From contig BDDD01001471.1 in NCBI GenBank assembly GCA_001972305.1, positions 137,389-201,388 of the forward strand: a stretch of DNA of 64,000 nt, given 5' to 3'. A program made the translations under genes and the position numbers. Source of the DNA: Cephalotus follicularis (lineage: Eukaryota; Streptophyta; Magnoliopsida; Oxalidales; Cephalotaceae). The notes beneath the pieces were generated by a model. The model saw nothing but the letters and a program-made list of their open reading frames with translations. It did not search any database and was not told where the DNA came from. Positions within the stretch are counted from its first letter, which is position 1. Every line of letters starts with the position of its first letter. Below are positions 1 to 11,780 of this stretch, piece by piece.

Positions 1-390
1 ATATGCTCAAAATGAAACCCGACCCTTTCGGCATCGACACCTAACCTCTAGGAGCCAATCGTTCATATTAGTAACTTAAGCGTCGCCGATTAACCCTAGG
101 CATCAACGGTTATACCCTTTAAGCGTCGGCGCTTTAACCAGTAACCCATGTGTCAACAATTGTCCTTGACGTCGACACTTCAAGGTAAGGATCCTTGAGC
201 GTCGGTGTTCATTACTTTGTTGTCGACGCTTTGAGGTAGGACCTCAAGCGTCAACATCCACGTGTCTATCACTACGCATATTCAAACCAGGGCGTCAACC
301 CTTTCCTTAAGCGTCGACTTTTATCGCAAAGTCAGTGTACATTCCTATGCGTAACAGTCCATAGCGTCAACGCTTATCGTCTAAGCATCA
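1..390. repeat. Type A palindrome cluster
   Basis: About a dozen degenerate copies of AAGCGTCGACGCTT stand 20-40 bases apart, for example near 84, 185, 226, 310 and 365. Many are decayed at CpG (GTCAAC, CATCAA). A near-identical cluster lies at 1515-1890. Confidence 0.7.
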
Positions 391-882
391 AAGGTTAGAG
401 AAGATCAGAAACATCTTCTTCTTGAACACGTTCAATACCAAGAGATCAACATGCATAATCACACATGCAATTCGATCCACAATTATTTCAATCACAATAT
501 GCAAGGCAGGTTAGCTACTTATAGCAACCCTAACACAAATCACACCATTCACACACCAAGGGAAAATCATCCCAAAACGTGCATGCAATTCAATCCACAA
601 AGTTCACGCATTTCATCAATGATAAACACATTCTTGAACTCAAATAAATAAGTATAAATCCCCTACTATTACCCCTACCTCTGATTCTTTTTGGATCCCT
701 AGGAATGTGATCCCTATGTTATTATGTCTAGTGGTCGTAAACTATGACACTTATGTTCTTACGTTTTAATTTGGAACTTAATTATGTTTAAGTCTATCCG
801 AAAATGCAATATTGTTAAGTTTTAATGTTTCAGATATGATAAGACTGCCATGTGACGACTCCCGCCGTTCGGGGGTGTTACA
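1..882 (-). mobile_element. Partial LTR (LTR-1), minus orientation
   Basis: Read on the minus strand this begins at 882 with TGTAACACCCCCGAACGG, a typical plant LTR start, and runs off the left edge of the window. Positions 1-660 repeat almost base for base at 1492-2172, but the first 222 bases of the element (661-882) differ from the first 415 bases of the neighbouring LTR. It carries a palindrome cluster at 1-390. It is abutted at 883 by the repeat units of LTR-2, so it probably inserted into that LTR; the second target-site copy would lie outside the window. No coding potential was seen. Confidence 0.6.
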
Positions 883-885
883 GAC

Positions 886-1465
886 ACTAACCGGCATGTA
901 GCGGAGGAAAGTTCAACAAACAAATGAGTCTAACCGGCACAAGGCGGAGGATAGCTCATAGTGTGGATGTCAACCGGCACGTAGCGGAGGAAGACCATCC
1001 GGTGTGGTGTCCCTAGCCATCTCCTGGCCCCTCGAGCACAACCTGCCATTAGCGTAAGTGACAACCTCCGTCACCGCACTAACAACGTAACAATCACAAT
1101 CAATCAAACAATTCAATCATTGATGCTAACCGGCCCTGAGCTAGGAAAGCACACAACTAACTGTCTCGTGGTGCTAGGAAAGCTCAATCAATCCAAAAAT
1201 CAATCCTTTCGAAGTAATTCATAAGTTATAAAATACTTGAAATAATACATTTATTCAAAATGTAAACAGTCTTTGAAATCACGTTTCCATCCTTCGAAAA
1301 TATACATTTTTGTGTAAAGTAATGATTTGTTATAAAATCATGTATGCACTTCTAAAATGATAAAACACTTTAGAATTCAATCACATTACAATTCACAATT
1401 CAGTTCACAGTTCAATTCGTACCTACATCGACGCTAACCGGCACTAGGCGAGCAAAGCTCGACCA
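886..1465. repeat. Imperfect direct repeats TAACCGGCACGTAGCGGAGG
   Basis: Units start near 888, 931, 970, 1127 and 1435. Each combines TAACCGGC, a GCGGAGGA or related block and an AAGCTC-like end. The first three are 40-45 bases apart. They lie in the downstream half of LTR-2; a role is not known. Confidence 0.6.
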
Positions 1466-1514
1466 ATCCACAGTAATATGCAAGCAAACATATGCTCAAA
1501 ATGCAACCCGACCC

Positions 1515-1890
1515 TTTCGGCGTCGACACCTAACCTCTAGGCGCCAAATCGTTCATATTAGTCACTTAAGCGTTGCCACTTAACCCTAGGCGTCAATGCT
1601 TATACCCTTTAAGCGTCAGCGCTTAACCAGTAACCCGAGTGTCAACAATTACCCTTAACGTCGAAGCTTCAAGGCAAGGATCCTTGAGCATAAGCATTCA
1701 TTACTTTGACGTCGAAGCTTTGAGGTAGGACCTCAAGCGTCAACAGCCACGTGTCCATCACTACGCATATTAAAACTAGGAAGTCAACGCTTTCCTTAAG
1801 CGTCGACATTTATCGCGAAGTCAGTGTACATTCCTACGCGTAACAGTCCATAGCGTCGACACTTATCGTTTAAGCATCTACGGTTAGAGA
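1515..1890. repeat. Type A palindrome cluster (second copy)
   Basis: This is the counterpart of the cluster at 1-390. It has TCGA-centred units with AAGC/GCTT arms, near 1530, 1570, 1615, 1660, 1710, 1800 and 1855. Relative to the first copy the two differ mostly by scattered substitutions, several of them at CpG. Confidence 0.7.
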
Positions 1891-3684
1891 AGATCAGAAA
1901 CACCTTCATCTCCAACACGTTCAATACCAAGAGATCAACATGCATAATCACACATGCAATTCGATCCACAATCATTTCAATCACAATATGCAAGGCAGGT
2001 TAGCTACTCATAGCAACCTAACACAAATCACACCATTCACACACCAAGGGAAAATCATCCCAAAACGTGCATGCAATTCAATCCACAAAGTTCATGCATT
2101 TCATCAATGATAAACAAAATTCTTGAACTCAAATAAAAAAGTATAAATCCACTACTATTACCCCTACCTCTGATTACAAGTTAGGAATCGCAGTATCACC
2201 AGCACAGTTGAGCCGTAGGTTCAATTGCCGAACCTCTCCAATAACCGCTGAACCGAAGCCGGTTCTTGCTAATTGATCCTTTCCACTGCCAAATCCAATT
2301 TTGCTCCCTCCTTAGTATTTTCTGGTAAAATACTAAGGTATGAGTCTCGATTTTTTCGCAAATTGCGGCATAAATTATCCAAACGACCACCAAAATAATC
2401 GCAATAAAAATGTGAACATTTGGGCTTTATTGTCGCGCATTAAAAATAGGTTTTATTAGCTGGCTTAGCTAACACGATTACGACTTAAATGCGTAATGCC
2501 TTTTTATTTCACCTGGTTCTATAAATTTTATCACAACTGTACACGCACCAATTTCATAATAATTATTTATAAAATTCGGGGCGTTACAATGTAAGAGAGT
2601 ATGAAACATGGAATTGTCACAATAGATTTGAGAGTGATTAGCTTTATAGCATCTATATTCATTACGGACTTGTAAATACCTGGCCAGGTGCCGGCGGATT
2701 AGAAACTAAGTTTCTGGAAAGGTCTGCTGAAGTCGTAATATGTTTACGGATTTATAGTCGTTGCTAAAAAACTAGGTTTGACACATATCCTTTCCCTAGG
2801 CCGCGATCAAAGCTAAAGATGATCAAGGAAAAATTACACAGAAACTGACTTCAAAAAAAAGTACTGGTTTATTGGAAACGGATTATTTACATGGAAGTTA
2901 ATTTCGAATTAATTCCACGTCTATAATAATATTATATATCATTTTGGGATCATTTTAATAGTTTGGGGACAAATTAGAATTATCGTATGGAGCCTAGGGT
3001 GCATTCCGGACATTTTCCGTCTTTACCGAATTCAATTTGGACTTTCTGGTCCCACTGGGTTATCAGAAAAGTGACAATTGCTGGGCATGTGTCATTTGGT
3101 GGAGGAAAGATTCTTAGAGAAGCTACCTTGTTTAATGCTTAACTTAGGACACTTGGAAAGATCATGTGGTTGACACATGGCATGTTCTTAACCTAGCATT
3201 AAACAAATGATAAAAGTGTGAGATATTTGACTTACTTAATGGTTAAGTAAAAGATATGAGGGGCCGTCCTTGACATGGACTAAGGGGGCCAAATTTGTCT
3301 CACTCTCATTCTATTGTCTCTTGTCTCATTTATGAGTGTGTTGCCTTCTCTAAGTGTTCACCATGAGGATCTTGGAGTGAGGGAGAGAAAAGCTTGGATC
3401 TTAGAGAGAAACACTTTTATCTTCCACATACTTGATCATCAAAGGTGGTGCTAGGTTTTGTCTTGAACCTTAGCATTCTTCTCTTGATCGTAGGATAGTA
3501 TTGAGTATTTTGTGAGCTTGTAATTTCCGTTAAGGAAGCTTGGAGATCATGGGTTCAAGGAGGTTGAAGGGGGAGTTCCAATCTTAGAAGTGCAGAGGGA
3601 AACTTGAATGAAGGAGGCCTCAAATTTGGGTAACCATATTCAATCTTTTTCTTTCCTCATGAAACCCGAACCATGGGGTTGGAG

Positions 3685-3840
3685 CCCTTATGGTTAGGGT
3701 TTAAGTTTTGTAACCCTAAGGTTTGGAACCTTTAGGGTTTTTGGTTTTTTCATAACCCTAAGGGTTGGAACCCTTAGGGTTTAAAGTTTGGTACCTTAGG
3801 GTTAAGGTTTACAAACCCTATAGAACCCTCAGGGTTATAC
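3685..3840. repeat. Interstitial telomere-like palindromes
   Basis: Repeated AACCCTAAGGGTT and AACCCTTAGGGTT units stand 20-30 bases apart, built from the plant telomere heptamer CCCTAAA in both orientations. The alternating orientation and spacing exclude a true telomere tract. Confidence 0.65.
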
Positions 3841-3888
3841 TTTGGTAACATAGAGGCCAAAACTTGGCATAGCCAACATAGAGCGGGT

Positions 3889-3900
3889 CTGATACCACCA
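3889..3900 (-). other. Primer binding site, initiator-Met type
   Basis: On the minus strand this reads TGGTATCAGACC, one base from the TGGTATCAGAGC primer site seen in other elements here. It sits just after the 3' end of the LTR at 3907-6297. A minus element using that LTR as its 5' LTR would therefore extend to the left. Confidence 0.55.
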
Positions 3901-3906
3901 AACTAT

Positions 3907-6297
3907 CACTCCTCGAACCATGGGAGGACCCACCGGTCTGACATGTGGCAACCATCCATACAATTCATTCATGACATCATAACATACATCCAAAATACAC
4001 TATAATTTAAAACATAAAACACCAATAAGCATGCGGAAATAACCGTTCAATACTTTTGTAGTTAAGCCCAACAATACACATAACAACATCATATAACCGA
4101 AGCATTGCCACAAGCAGATAGGTCAATACAACTTAATTACAAACATCCATTACAAGTAGTCCGATACAAATTTCATATATGGTAGATAAAGGAAACTTTA
4201 TAGCAACAGGAGCTAGAAGACCCGTTCTGCAAACCATCCCATCTCACCCTGAGATGTCCTCTGCACTATACCCTAGATGTTGTGCCCATTTCGAGAATGG
4301 GTCAGCCAAACACAATGATGTAGGCAATACTATATGCAATGAAGTGAGCAGATGTATGCATGGCATGTGAAATGCTTGAATGTGAATTGTGGACAACATC
4401 ATTACATCAACCGTCCCTAAGCAATGAAATAGTTAACGAGTCCTAATCATATAATTTACCATCCATACACCCTTAGTCTATAGACACTCCATTAAACAAT
4501 CCATAAGTACAAACAATCCCTACTGTATAGGGTCTAAGCATCACTCTGCCTCTTCGGTTGGAGATGGTATATGCACTGTCTATGCACTTTCTGTGTCATA
4601 GTCGTGTGGGGACGAGATAACACTAACCACATCAACCCTCCCTTAATGCTAGTCCCCTTAGGTTCTAGCCCTAAGTTCCTTAACCCTCCCTTAATGCTAT
4701 TCCCCTTAGGTTCTAGCTATATTCGTGTTTCTCTTTGATACTACACACCTATAGGTCTAGCCACAATGCGGTGTCTCCCATAGGTTCACCCCTAATGTGG
4801 GTTCCTATTGGCCCCTTTAATACCTCGTGGCCTAACTCCTTTAACCATCATGATAGAAATGAAGATTAGGATTGGGTTATCTCGGCAAGTCTCAGACAAC
4901 CTCAACTAAAATCCTTAAACCTAAAACCCTTTAACCTTAAAATCATTTAAATGGTAGGGACCTAACCCTAAAGGATCATGTGGGATCTATCCGTTAAAAC
5001 CCTTTTATACCCTCTTAGTAATTCTAGCCCTCAAAGATTCTAGCCCCTAATGGTGTTCCCTTAGGTCCAACCAAACCCTATCGTATCCCTATCTCGATCA
5101 CTATCTCGGTCCCTATCGAAGTTTATAAAAAGATTTATAGAAAACCTTTTTGAAATCTGTTGAAGATCGATTTGAGTGTCGATTGTGTTTAAAAAGAGGT
5201 TCTCATCGGTTACACGACCTTAGGGACACTTCCTATAGAACCCATTTGAAGATAAAAGGGATTGGCTTTGAAAACATTTCATTTCGTATAAAAATAGGGC
5301 GCCAAGCGCCGACCCTTTAACCAAGCATCGAAAGTTAGCGCTACAAAGCGTCGACGGTTTGATGCCAAGCATCGACGGTTTATGCGCTTAAGTGAAAACG
5401 TCAATGATAGAACAAAGCGTCGACAGTTCATGTGCTAAGCAAAGCGTCAACGATTATGTTCAAGAGTCAATGGTTTGAGCTGGTGTCGACAGTCAACAGC
5501 TAAGAACAACGTCGACGCTTCCATTAAAGCGCCGAAGATTTCAGACTTAGCTGTTAGTCGCCATATGGTTGTTTAACAGTCCAAAAACAATTTAAATCTC
5601 TTTAAATCCCTTTAAAACTCAATCAGAAGAAAGCTATGAGCCCCAATGGTCGATTATAGCTTGAAAACAACTTTAAACCCTTAGATCTATACTCTTAAGC
5701 CCATGATCGAGAGAGAGAACATAGATTAGGCAAAAGTCCCAAATTCACTAATCTCTCTCTAATCTCTAGACTAAGCATTAATTGACCATATAAATCAGCA
5801 TAAATCATGCATCTAGCATGTATATATCAATCCTTAATCATACAATCACTCCATTTCATCAATATGCATGCATTAAAAGCATATATGTAGAACCTACCTC
5901 AAAATTGTTGAGCTGAAGATCATGAAGGATTTGCTTTTGAATCCTTGATATGATCCTTCCTTCAAGTTCTACACTCTGCCATGAATCCAATGGCTCCTTC
6001 CTTGCTTGATTATGACCTTTATCTCTCTAACTCCCTCTCTCATTATCTCTCCAGAAATGGAAAGAGAATCAAAAAAAATGAGAAGGAATGAGAGTTATTC
6101 ACCTATATATACGCTCCTTTATGGAAAAAATTGAAAAACTCGCCTTAGGTTTGATTGAACCCCTACTACCCATAAACAGTCATAAAAAAGAAAATATCAT
6201 AATACTATATACATTCCATGTCATGCCATAAGTACAATATAGTATAATATTGTATATAAATACATACCATTTCATACATCTAAAACTCGGGGCTTAC
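3907..6297 (-). mobile_element. Gypsy LTR (LTR-3), minus orientation
   Basis: About 2.39 kb between a primer site on its left (3889-3900) and a pyrimidine-rich tract on its right (6298-6312, polypurine on the minus strand). It therefore has minus-strand retroelement signals on both sides, as a shared LTR in a tandem array would. Both ends have lost their canonical dinucleotides: the minus start reads AGTAAGCCCCGAG and the end reads GAGTGATA. A type A palindrome cluster lies at 5298-5540. No coding region was found; the short ORF at 4179-4370 looks spurious. Confidence 0.6.
5298..5540. repeat. Type A palindrome cluster in LTR-3
   Basis: About ten units, including AAAGCGTCGACGG and AAGCATCGACGGTTT, spaced 15-35 bases. 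On the minus strand the cluster starts about 760 bases into the LTR. Confidence 0.7.
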
Positions 6298-6312
6298 TTC
6301 CTCCCTTCCTAA
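6298..6312 (-). other. Polypurine tract
   Basis: Plus-strand TTCCTCCCTTCCT reads as a purine run on the minus strand, directly upstream of the LTR at 3907-6297. This fixes that LTR as the 3' LTR of the pol fragment to the right. Confidence 0.55.
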
Positions 6313-6359
6313 AAGAAATCTCGCCCCTAGATTCCCTAAGATAAAAACAAGTGAGGGTA

Positions 6360-7640
6360 TAATGCTCTCACCTCTTCCTCACGCTCCCATGTCGCTTCCT
6401 TAAGCCCGTGATACTTTCATACCACTTTAACCAAAGCAATGCTCTTATTCCTTAACTATTTGATCTGACGATCTAGGATCTGAACAGGTGTCTCCTCAAA
6501 ACTTATTTCCTTCCTCAACTAAAATATTTCAAACTATAGCACGTGAGAAGGATCTGGATGATACTTCCTCAGCATCGATACGTGCAAGACATCTTTCACT
6601 TCTGACAGGCTGGGCAGCGAGTCAAGTGTGTAGGCAACTGTAACTACTCTCTCAACGATCTCAAAAGGTCCTAAATACTACGAAGCTAACTTTCATTTCT
6701 TGCCAAACCTCATAATCCCTTTGGTTGGTAAAACCTTAAGGAATACATGGTCTCCCACTGAGAACTCTAAGACTCAACTTCGATGATCTGCATAACTCTT
6801 TTGTCGACTCTAAGCCGTTGGAAGAGTTTCTTCGATAAACATGGCCCTTTCCAATGTCTCATGCACATGCTTTGCCCTAAAAGAGTCTTCTCACCAACCT
6901 CAAACCAACAAACTGGGGTTCTACACTTCTGACCATAAAGAGCCTCAAACGGTGCCATACCGATGCTATCATGGTAACTATTGTTGTATGAGAAGTCCAC
7001 TAAACGCAAACGCTTATCCCAACTGCCACCCCAATCCATCACACACGCCCGGAGCATATCCTCAAAAGTCTAGATCCTTAGCTCAGACTGACCATCTGTC
7101 TGGGGATGAAACGATGTATTGAAGCTTAATTGAGTACCAAAAGTTGCTTGCAGTTTCTTCCAAAACCGCGAAGCAAACTGTGGGTCCCTGTCATACCCAA
7201 TACTGACTAGTACTCCGTGAAGCCTAGCAGTCACCTCAACATATAAGGATGCCAACCATTCAAGAGAATAAGTCATCTTGATTTCTAGAAAAAGTGCAGA
7301 TTTCATAAACCGATCAACGATGACCCATATGGCATCACGGTTAGTCCTCGTCCTTGGCAACCCTATCACAAAATCGATTGAGATGTGCTCCCATTTTCAC
7401 TGTGCTATTGACAACGGTTTAAGCAATCCAACTGACGTCTGATGTTCTCCCATGACTTGCTGGCATGTGGAGCAGGAAGAAACATACTCCACTATCTCCC
7501 TCTTCATGTCATACCACCAATAGCTTAGCATCAAGTCTCGGCATATCTTGGTACTCCCAAGATGTACTGAGAAATTGGAGCGATGAGCCTATGACAAAAG
7601 CTTATCCTTTAGCTCCTTACAGTTAGGAAGATAAACCGTG
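6360..7640 (-). pseudogene. Gypsy integrase and chromodomain remnant
   Basis: In minus order: a zinc-binding region near 7500-7440 with CSTCQQVM; the catalytic core from 7369, with IVDRF and YDRDPQFASRFW carrying the second Asp; HPQTDGQSE with the catalytic Glu near 7070; then IGMAPFEALYGQKC near 6940-6970. The end (6600-6360) keeps eroded VLRRHLFR and RKRHGSVRKR remnants where other elements here have the chromodomain-like tail. There are stops and frameshifts throughout. The RT upstream joins almost directly to the zinc region, so the RNase H is deleted at about 7690. Integrase would insert the cDNA; this copy cannot be functional. Confidence 0.85.
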
Positions 7641-7699
7641 CCCTAAAACCCAATAAATCCCTCACCATGAAGCGAGATTTCAGGTTTTAACCTTCCTTG

Positions 7700-8357
7700 A
7701 CCATCTAATGCAACCTTGAGCAAGATTCCATCAATACCTTGAGCCTCTCCGATTCTAGCTTTGCTGGATCCACTAATGAATTGGCACTGGAGATAACGTG
7801 ACCAAGAAAAGCCACCTCTGACAACCAAAACTTCCATTTTTTTAACTTGGCATACAACAAGTGGTCTCTCAAAACTTGTAATGCCAAATGAAAATGTTTC
7901 TCATGCTCCTCTATACACTTGGAATACACCAATATATCATCGAAGAAGGCCACGATGAACTGGTGAAGACGTGGACTAAACACTCTGTTCATAAGGCTCA
8001 TAAATGCAGTAGAGGCTTTGGTCACCTCAAACGGCATTAAAACGAACCCATAGTGGCCATACTGTGCCCTGAAGGTTGTCTTTGTAACATCTTCAACTTT
8101 AACCCTAAGCTGGTGATATCCCAATCTCAAATCCAACTTGGAAAACACTGAAGAACCTCTCAACTGATCAAACAATTCATTGATATGTAGGAGTGGGTGC
8201 TTGTTTTTAACAGTAACCCTGTTAAACTACTGATAATCGATACACATATGGAGGTACCCATCCCTTTCTTGAGAACAGAACTAGTACTCCCCAAGGAAAA
8301 CACTCGGTCTGATAGAATCTCTATCGAGCAATTCCAGTAACTACAGTTTCAACTCTT
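7700..8357 (-). pseudogene. Gypsy reverse transcriptase remnant
   Basis: The conserved block FSKLDLRLGYHQLRV lies near 8110-8150 (first catalytic Asp). FFDDILVYSK lies near 7920-7950 (the DD pair intact), followed by KKWKFWLSEVAFLGHVIS. The N-terminal fingers (8176-8357) are still readable but frameshifted, with in-frame stops. The reading is cut after LVDPAKLES at about 7760-7700, where the RNase H domain should begin and zinc-finger/integrase sequence follows instead. The domain order RT-(RNase H lost)-IN is the Ty3/Gypsy order. Confidence 0.85.
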
Positions 8358-8808
8358 TCAACTTTGGGGCGCCATATTATAAGGTGTTATCGATATATGT
8401 GCTGTCCCTCGTAGGAGGTCCACAACAAAATCTGTATTCCTCTCTGGAGGTAAGGATGTCAACTCCTTCGGAAACACATCCGGATACTCATAAACAACTG
8501 AGACTGCCTCCAACCTCGGCACCCATATTCTATCATTCTCCACATGTGCCAGGTAACCACTACAAGCTTGTCTCATAATCTTGTCAGCAGGAATGGCCGA
8601 TATCATCCAAACTGGCAGGTGATCTAGGGTCAACGTCCTGGCATACTGAAGATCATGACCTTCCCATAACAATCCACTCAAGCACAGTGTGCTGCTAACC
8701 AATCCATTCTTACGATTACATCCAACTCATCCATCAACAACACTATAAGATTTGTTAACAAAACACGGTCAACGATCTCCATGTTAGACATAAAGTCCTG
8801 CAAGCTAG
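8358..8808 (-). pseudogene. Gypsy protease end and protease-RT linker
   Basis: The minus frame contains LDVIVRMDWLAAH near 8700-8740, matching the DVILGMDWL end of the aspartic protease seen in other copies here. It then reads to [14 protein letters not shown] near 8440-8480, the linker ahead of RT. The catalytic DPGATH part is missing, because sequence right of 8808 is the start of a Copia LTR on the other strand. The frame has stops and shifts. Confidence 0.8.
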
Positions 8809-10494
8809 TGATGACCATGTATTTACTCTATCTTGTACATAAATGCAATAAAGATGTTTATATTTTATCATTGGTTATGAGTTCATTGTTTGAATACATG
8901 TTTATTTAATAAATGAATGTCCTGGAATAAAGTTAGAGAACCAAGTTCATGATGAGATCATGATGTGAGAATTGGAATCTCAGTATACTTTATTTCGAAT
9001 TCCTGGTCAAAGGATTGACACTCAGGGCATGATCGATCCGGATACACTAGCACGTACTGTCAGATCGATAAGAAGAGGGTGACTGATCGCACACCACTCG
9101 CATGGTTGATGCTATGACAACTACGTGGGTTCTTGTTAATTTATTAATGAGTTCACTGAAGGTGACTGTTGATAGAATTTCTATATGGAGTTTTACTTAC
9201 ATGTCTGACAGAATTCTAGTTTTACAGTAGTGCATGTGGTCCTTGGACATGACTCGTCACTGGATGTCTTGTGTGTAAGGTGCTGTGTTTTGAAGGTGCT
9301 TAAATACATATTCAATGAAGTGTATACAGGCAGTAGTTGGACATAGTACGCTTATGTATCGAGTCATGCGAACTGGCAACAATGAATCCATTGCTTCTAG
9401 TGAAAGAAGATTATGCTCAGGATGATTTTCGTTAGCAATTCAGTGCCTGACTAGGCTAGCCGCGATATCAAGAGTGTGATATCATTGGTTGAATATTAGA
9501 GGGGCACCTCTAATGTTATTCAGGATGACAAAAGATAGTCACGAGACTAAAGATTAAATTATTGGGGGGTTTGACATAATCCGTACCCTAGATTTAATCA
9601 GAGCATTGTCAATGGAAGGAATATACGTGCATGTACCTGTAAATAGTAGTTCGTAGATAATTCATATTACATGGGGGTTGTTATGATTGCTAGATGTCGA
9701 TGTCGACTAGTAGGATGCCTAAGATTAAATTGATAATTAATCTTGGAAGAAAAGAATAAAAAGAGTTTTAATTTGAAATATCTGATATAATGTTTTTTTA
9801 TGTGATAATAAATATTTAATCGGATAATCGTGAGTGTCACGATTTAATCCTACGGCCAGCGTAATATAGGGTCACACACAATATTGGCTGACATTTTTGA
9901 CACTATCATGAGAGAATAATAATTACAATATTATTTTCTAATTATGTTTAATGAGATTAAATATTCTTAATGCGATTAAGGAAAGAAAGTAATATAAAAG
10001 GAAAGGAAAGCTATTTATGTTAAGTGGGATACTTGACTAAATTAGAAGATTGAGAACTAAACGTTCAACACGTTTTTACTAGCATAAAAATAGCTGAACA
10101 TGTTTTCTTTCATCAATCACTCTACTGGCATTCCTATTTCTCTCAACTGTTTTCTTCTAGTTCTTGGAGAACAAAGAAAAACACAGTAAAACGCAACAAG
10201 AGTTGTGAGACTTGAGAAGTCACGTGTTGGAGATAGAGGCTTGGTGTGGATACCTTGGAGACCTACAATTCTTGGAGGCTAGAACCCACAAATAATCAAA
10301 GAAAGACCTACTCCATTTATGTGAGTAGATTCTGCCTACTCTTATTGTTTTATATGTATTGTTTCTAACTGTATATGCATTCACAAATGATCGTAGGAAT
10401 GAACTTTATGGTTTGATTATCATGAGATGATAACACAATACTTCTAGGTTGCAAGCATCTAGATTATTTGTTTGATCACCATAAGGTTCCACCA
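8809..10494 (+). mobile_element. 5' LTR of a plus Copia element
   Basis: It starts at about 8809 (TGATGACCATG), inside the minus Gypsy protease, and ends TTCCACCA at 10494, four bases ahead of a primer site. The element continues with a leader and a Copia gag at 12338. No palindrome cluster of the kind found in other LTRs was noticed in this LTR; the cluster of this element is in its leader (10630-11000). The start is approximate. The 3' LTR is not in the window. Confidence 0.6.
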
Positions 10495-10497
10495 AAA

Positions 10498-10509
10498 TGG
10501 TATCAGAGA
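10498..10509 (+). other. Primer binding site, initiator-Met type
   Basis: TGGTATCAGAGA, four bases after the LTR end; one mismatch to the usual TGGTATCAGAGC. Confidence 0.75.
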
Positions 10510-10629
10510 GGATTCGATGCATATACACAGTTAGAATTTTATTTATGATGATATGCTTGAATTATTTGGGTTGATTTGTGAGAGAAACATGTGATGGAAT
10601 CGTGCTTGTTCAGGTTAAGGGTTGATAGT

Positions 10630-11000
10630 TTAAAGTAAACCGTCGACGCGCAAGCGCTGATGGTTTTCAAAAACTGTCGACGCTTAAGCGCTAAGCACGG
10701 ACAGTTTGCACAAACCGTCAACGCTTATTCGTTAACCGTTGAAGTTTTGAGAAAATAATCAACGCTTAAGCTTGAACCATCGACAGTTAAGCATTAAGCG
10801 CTGACGTTTTGAGAAAACAGTCGACGCTTAAGCTTGCCCCTCGACGCTTAAGACTGAGCGCTAAAGTTTTGAGAAAACTGTCGACTCTCATGTCTAAAGC
10901 GGGGATGAATATACAAAGCGTCGATGGAAGCATCGCAGCTTAGCGGGTAACCACTGACGCTAATTATAAAGCGTCGCCGCTTAAAACGGTGAAACTCGTT
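10630..11000. repeat. Type A palindrome cluster in Copia leader
   Basis: More than ten units such as ACTGTCGACGCTTAAGCG and ACAGTCGACGCTTAAGC, 20-35 bases apart. It is the only cluster found in an internal leader rather than an LTR or a 3' non-coding region. Confidence 0.75.
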
Positions 11001-11780
11001 AGCGCTTGTGAAGCGCATTCCCAGCTCTGCAAACTCGTTGAAAAAGAGTTTTAAATTACCATAATTACCCAACTTAATTATAGAAGTATAACTATCAAAA
11101 TTAATATTAGATAATTCAATGAGATTGCATTATTATTATTATTGGATAATTCAATGAGAATTAATTATATTTATGCATGATGGTTGGGTTATGGACTTCA
11201 CCTAGTTTTGTCTTATTTTACTCAAGCGATGAATGTATATTTTATATTCATACTTTATGGGTTGAAATTTTTGAGACTTGCATGTTTCTCTTCTCTCTCT
11301 TGATTCGTATCTTTAATTCTTCTTAACCTCCTTGTGACTCCCCTTGATTTAATCAAGGTTTCTATAGTTTATAGTTGGTATATGTAATTGAAGAGCGAGA
11401 TTCGCAGCAGAAGGAAGTTTGAGAAGAGCAAAGATATTACAAGACCCATGTGTGTATGGGAGGAAATGTATGATTGTAATAACATACCTAGGAATGAGAC
11501 CAGCAGCTTGTTTGAGAGTCAAATAAGTTGCAGTAGTAAAGTCCATAACCAGCCATTAGTTTTTTAGAATGTATGTGATGCATATCTAAATTATGAGGTT
11601 CCAATGGCCTCCCCACATTTTTCCATATACATGTAATTTTATTAATAACGGGTCGGCTAATAACAATAAGAGTTATATTATTATTCCTCATTTATACCAT
11701 GATATCAAGTTAAAGCGAAATGGGCACAAGATAGTGTTCAGTCATTACCTTTTGCCATTGCAACTAATATAGATGCTCTT

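Larger units (their letters stand above)
883..2588 (-). mobile_element. LTR-2, minus orientation, 5' part
   Basis: On the minus strand it starts at 2588 with TGTAACGCCCCGAATTTT and continues left to 883, where LTR-1 interrupts it. It shares the segment 1492-2172 with LTR-1, including a type A palindrome cluster, but its first 415 bases are unrelated to those of LTR-1. The stretch 883-1480 has direct repeats around TAACCGGCAC. The sequence right of 2588 is not purine-rich on the minus strand, so this is either a 5' LTR or a solo LTR rather than a 3' LTR next to a polypurine tract. Confidence 0.6.
2589..3906. other. Non-coding retroelement-like sequence
   Basis: No coding region was found in this 1.3 kb. 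The plus strand at 3355-3640 looks like an LTR leader: purine-rich GAGGGAGAGAAAAGC, then a GGGTAACC donor-like site near 3628. The right end (3889-3906) looks instead like the primer-site end of a minus element. It may hold fragments of two elements; I could not classify it. Confidence 0.35.

Noticed and set aside
3685..3840. True telomere or subtelomere
   Set aside because: Units alternate in orientation, are not contiguous heptamers and span only about 155 bases between retroelement parts.
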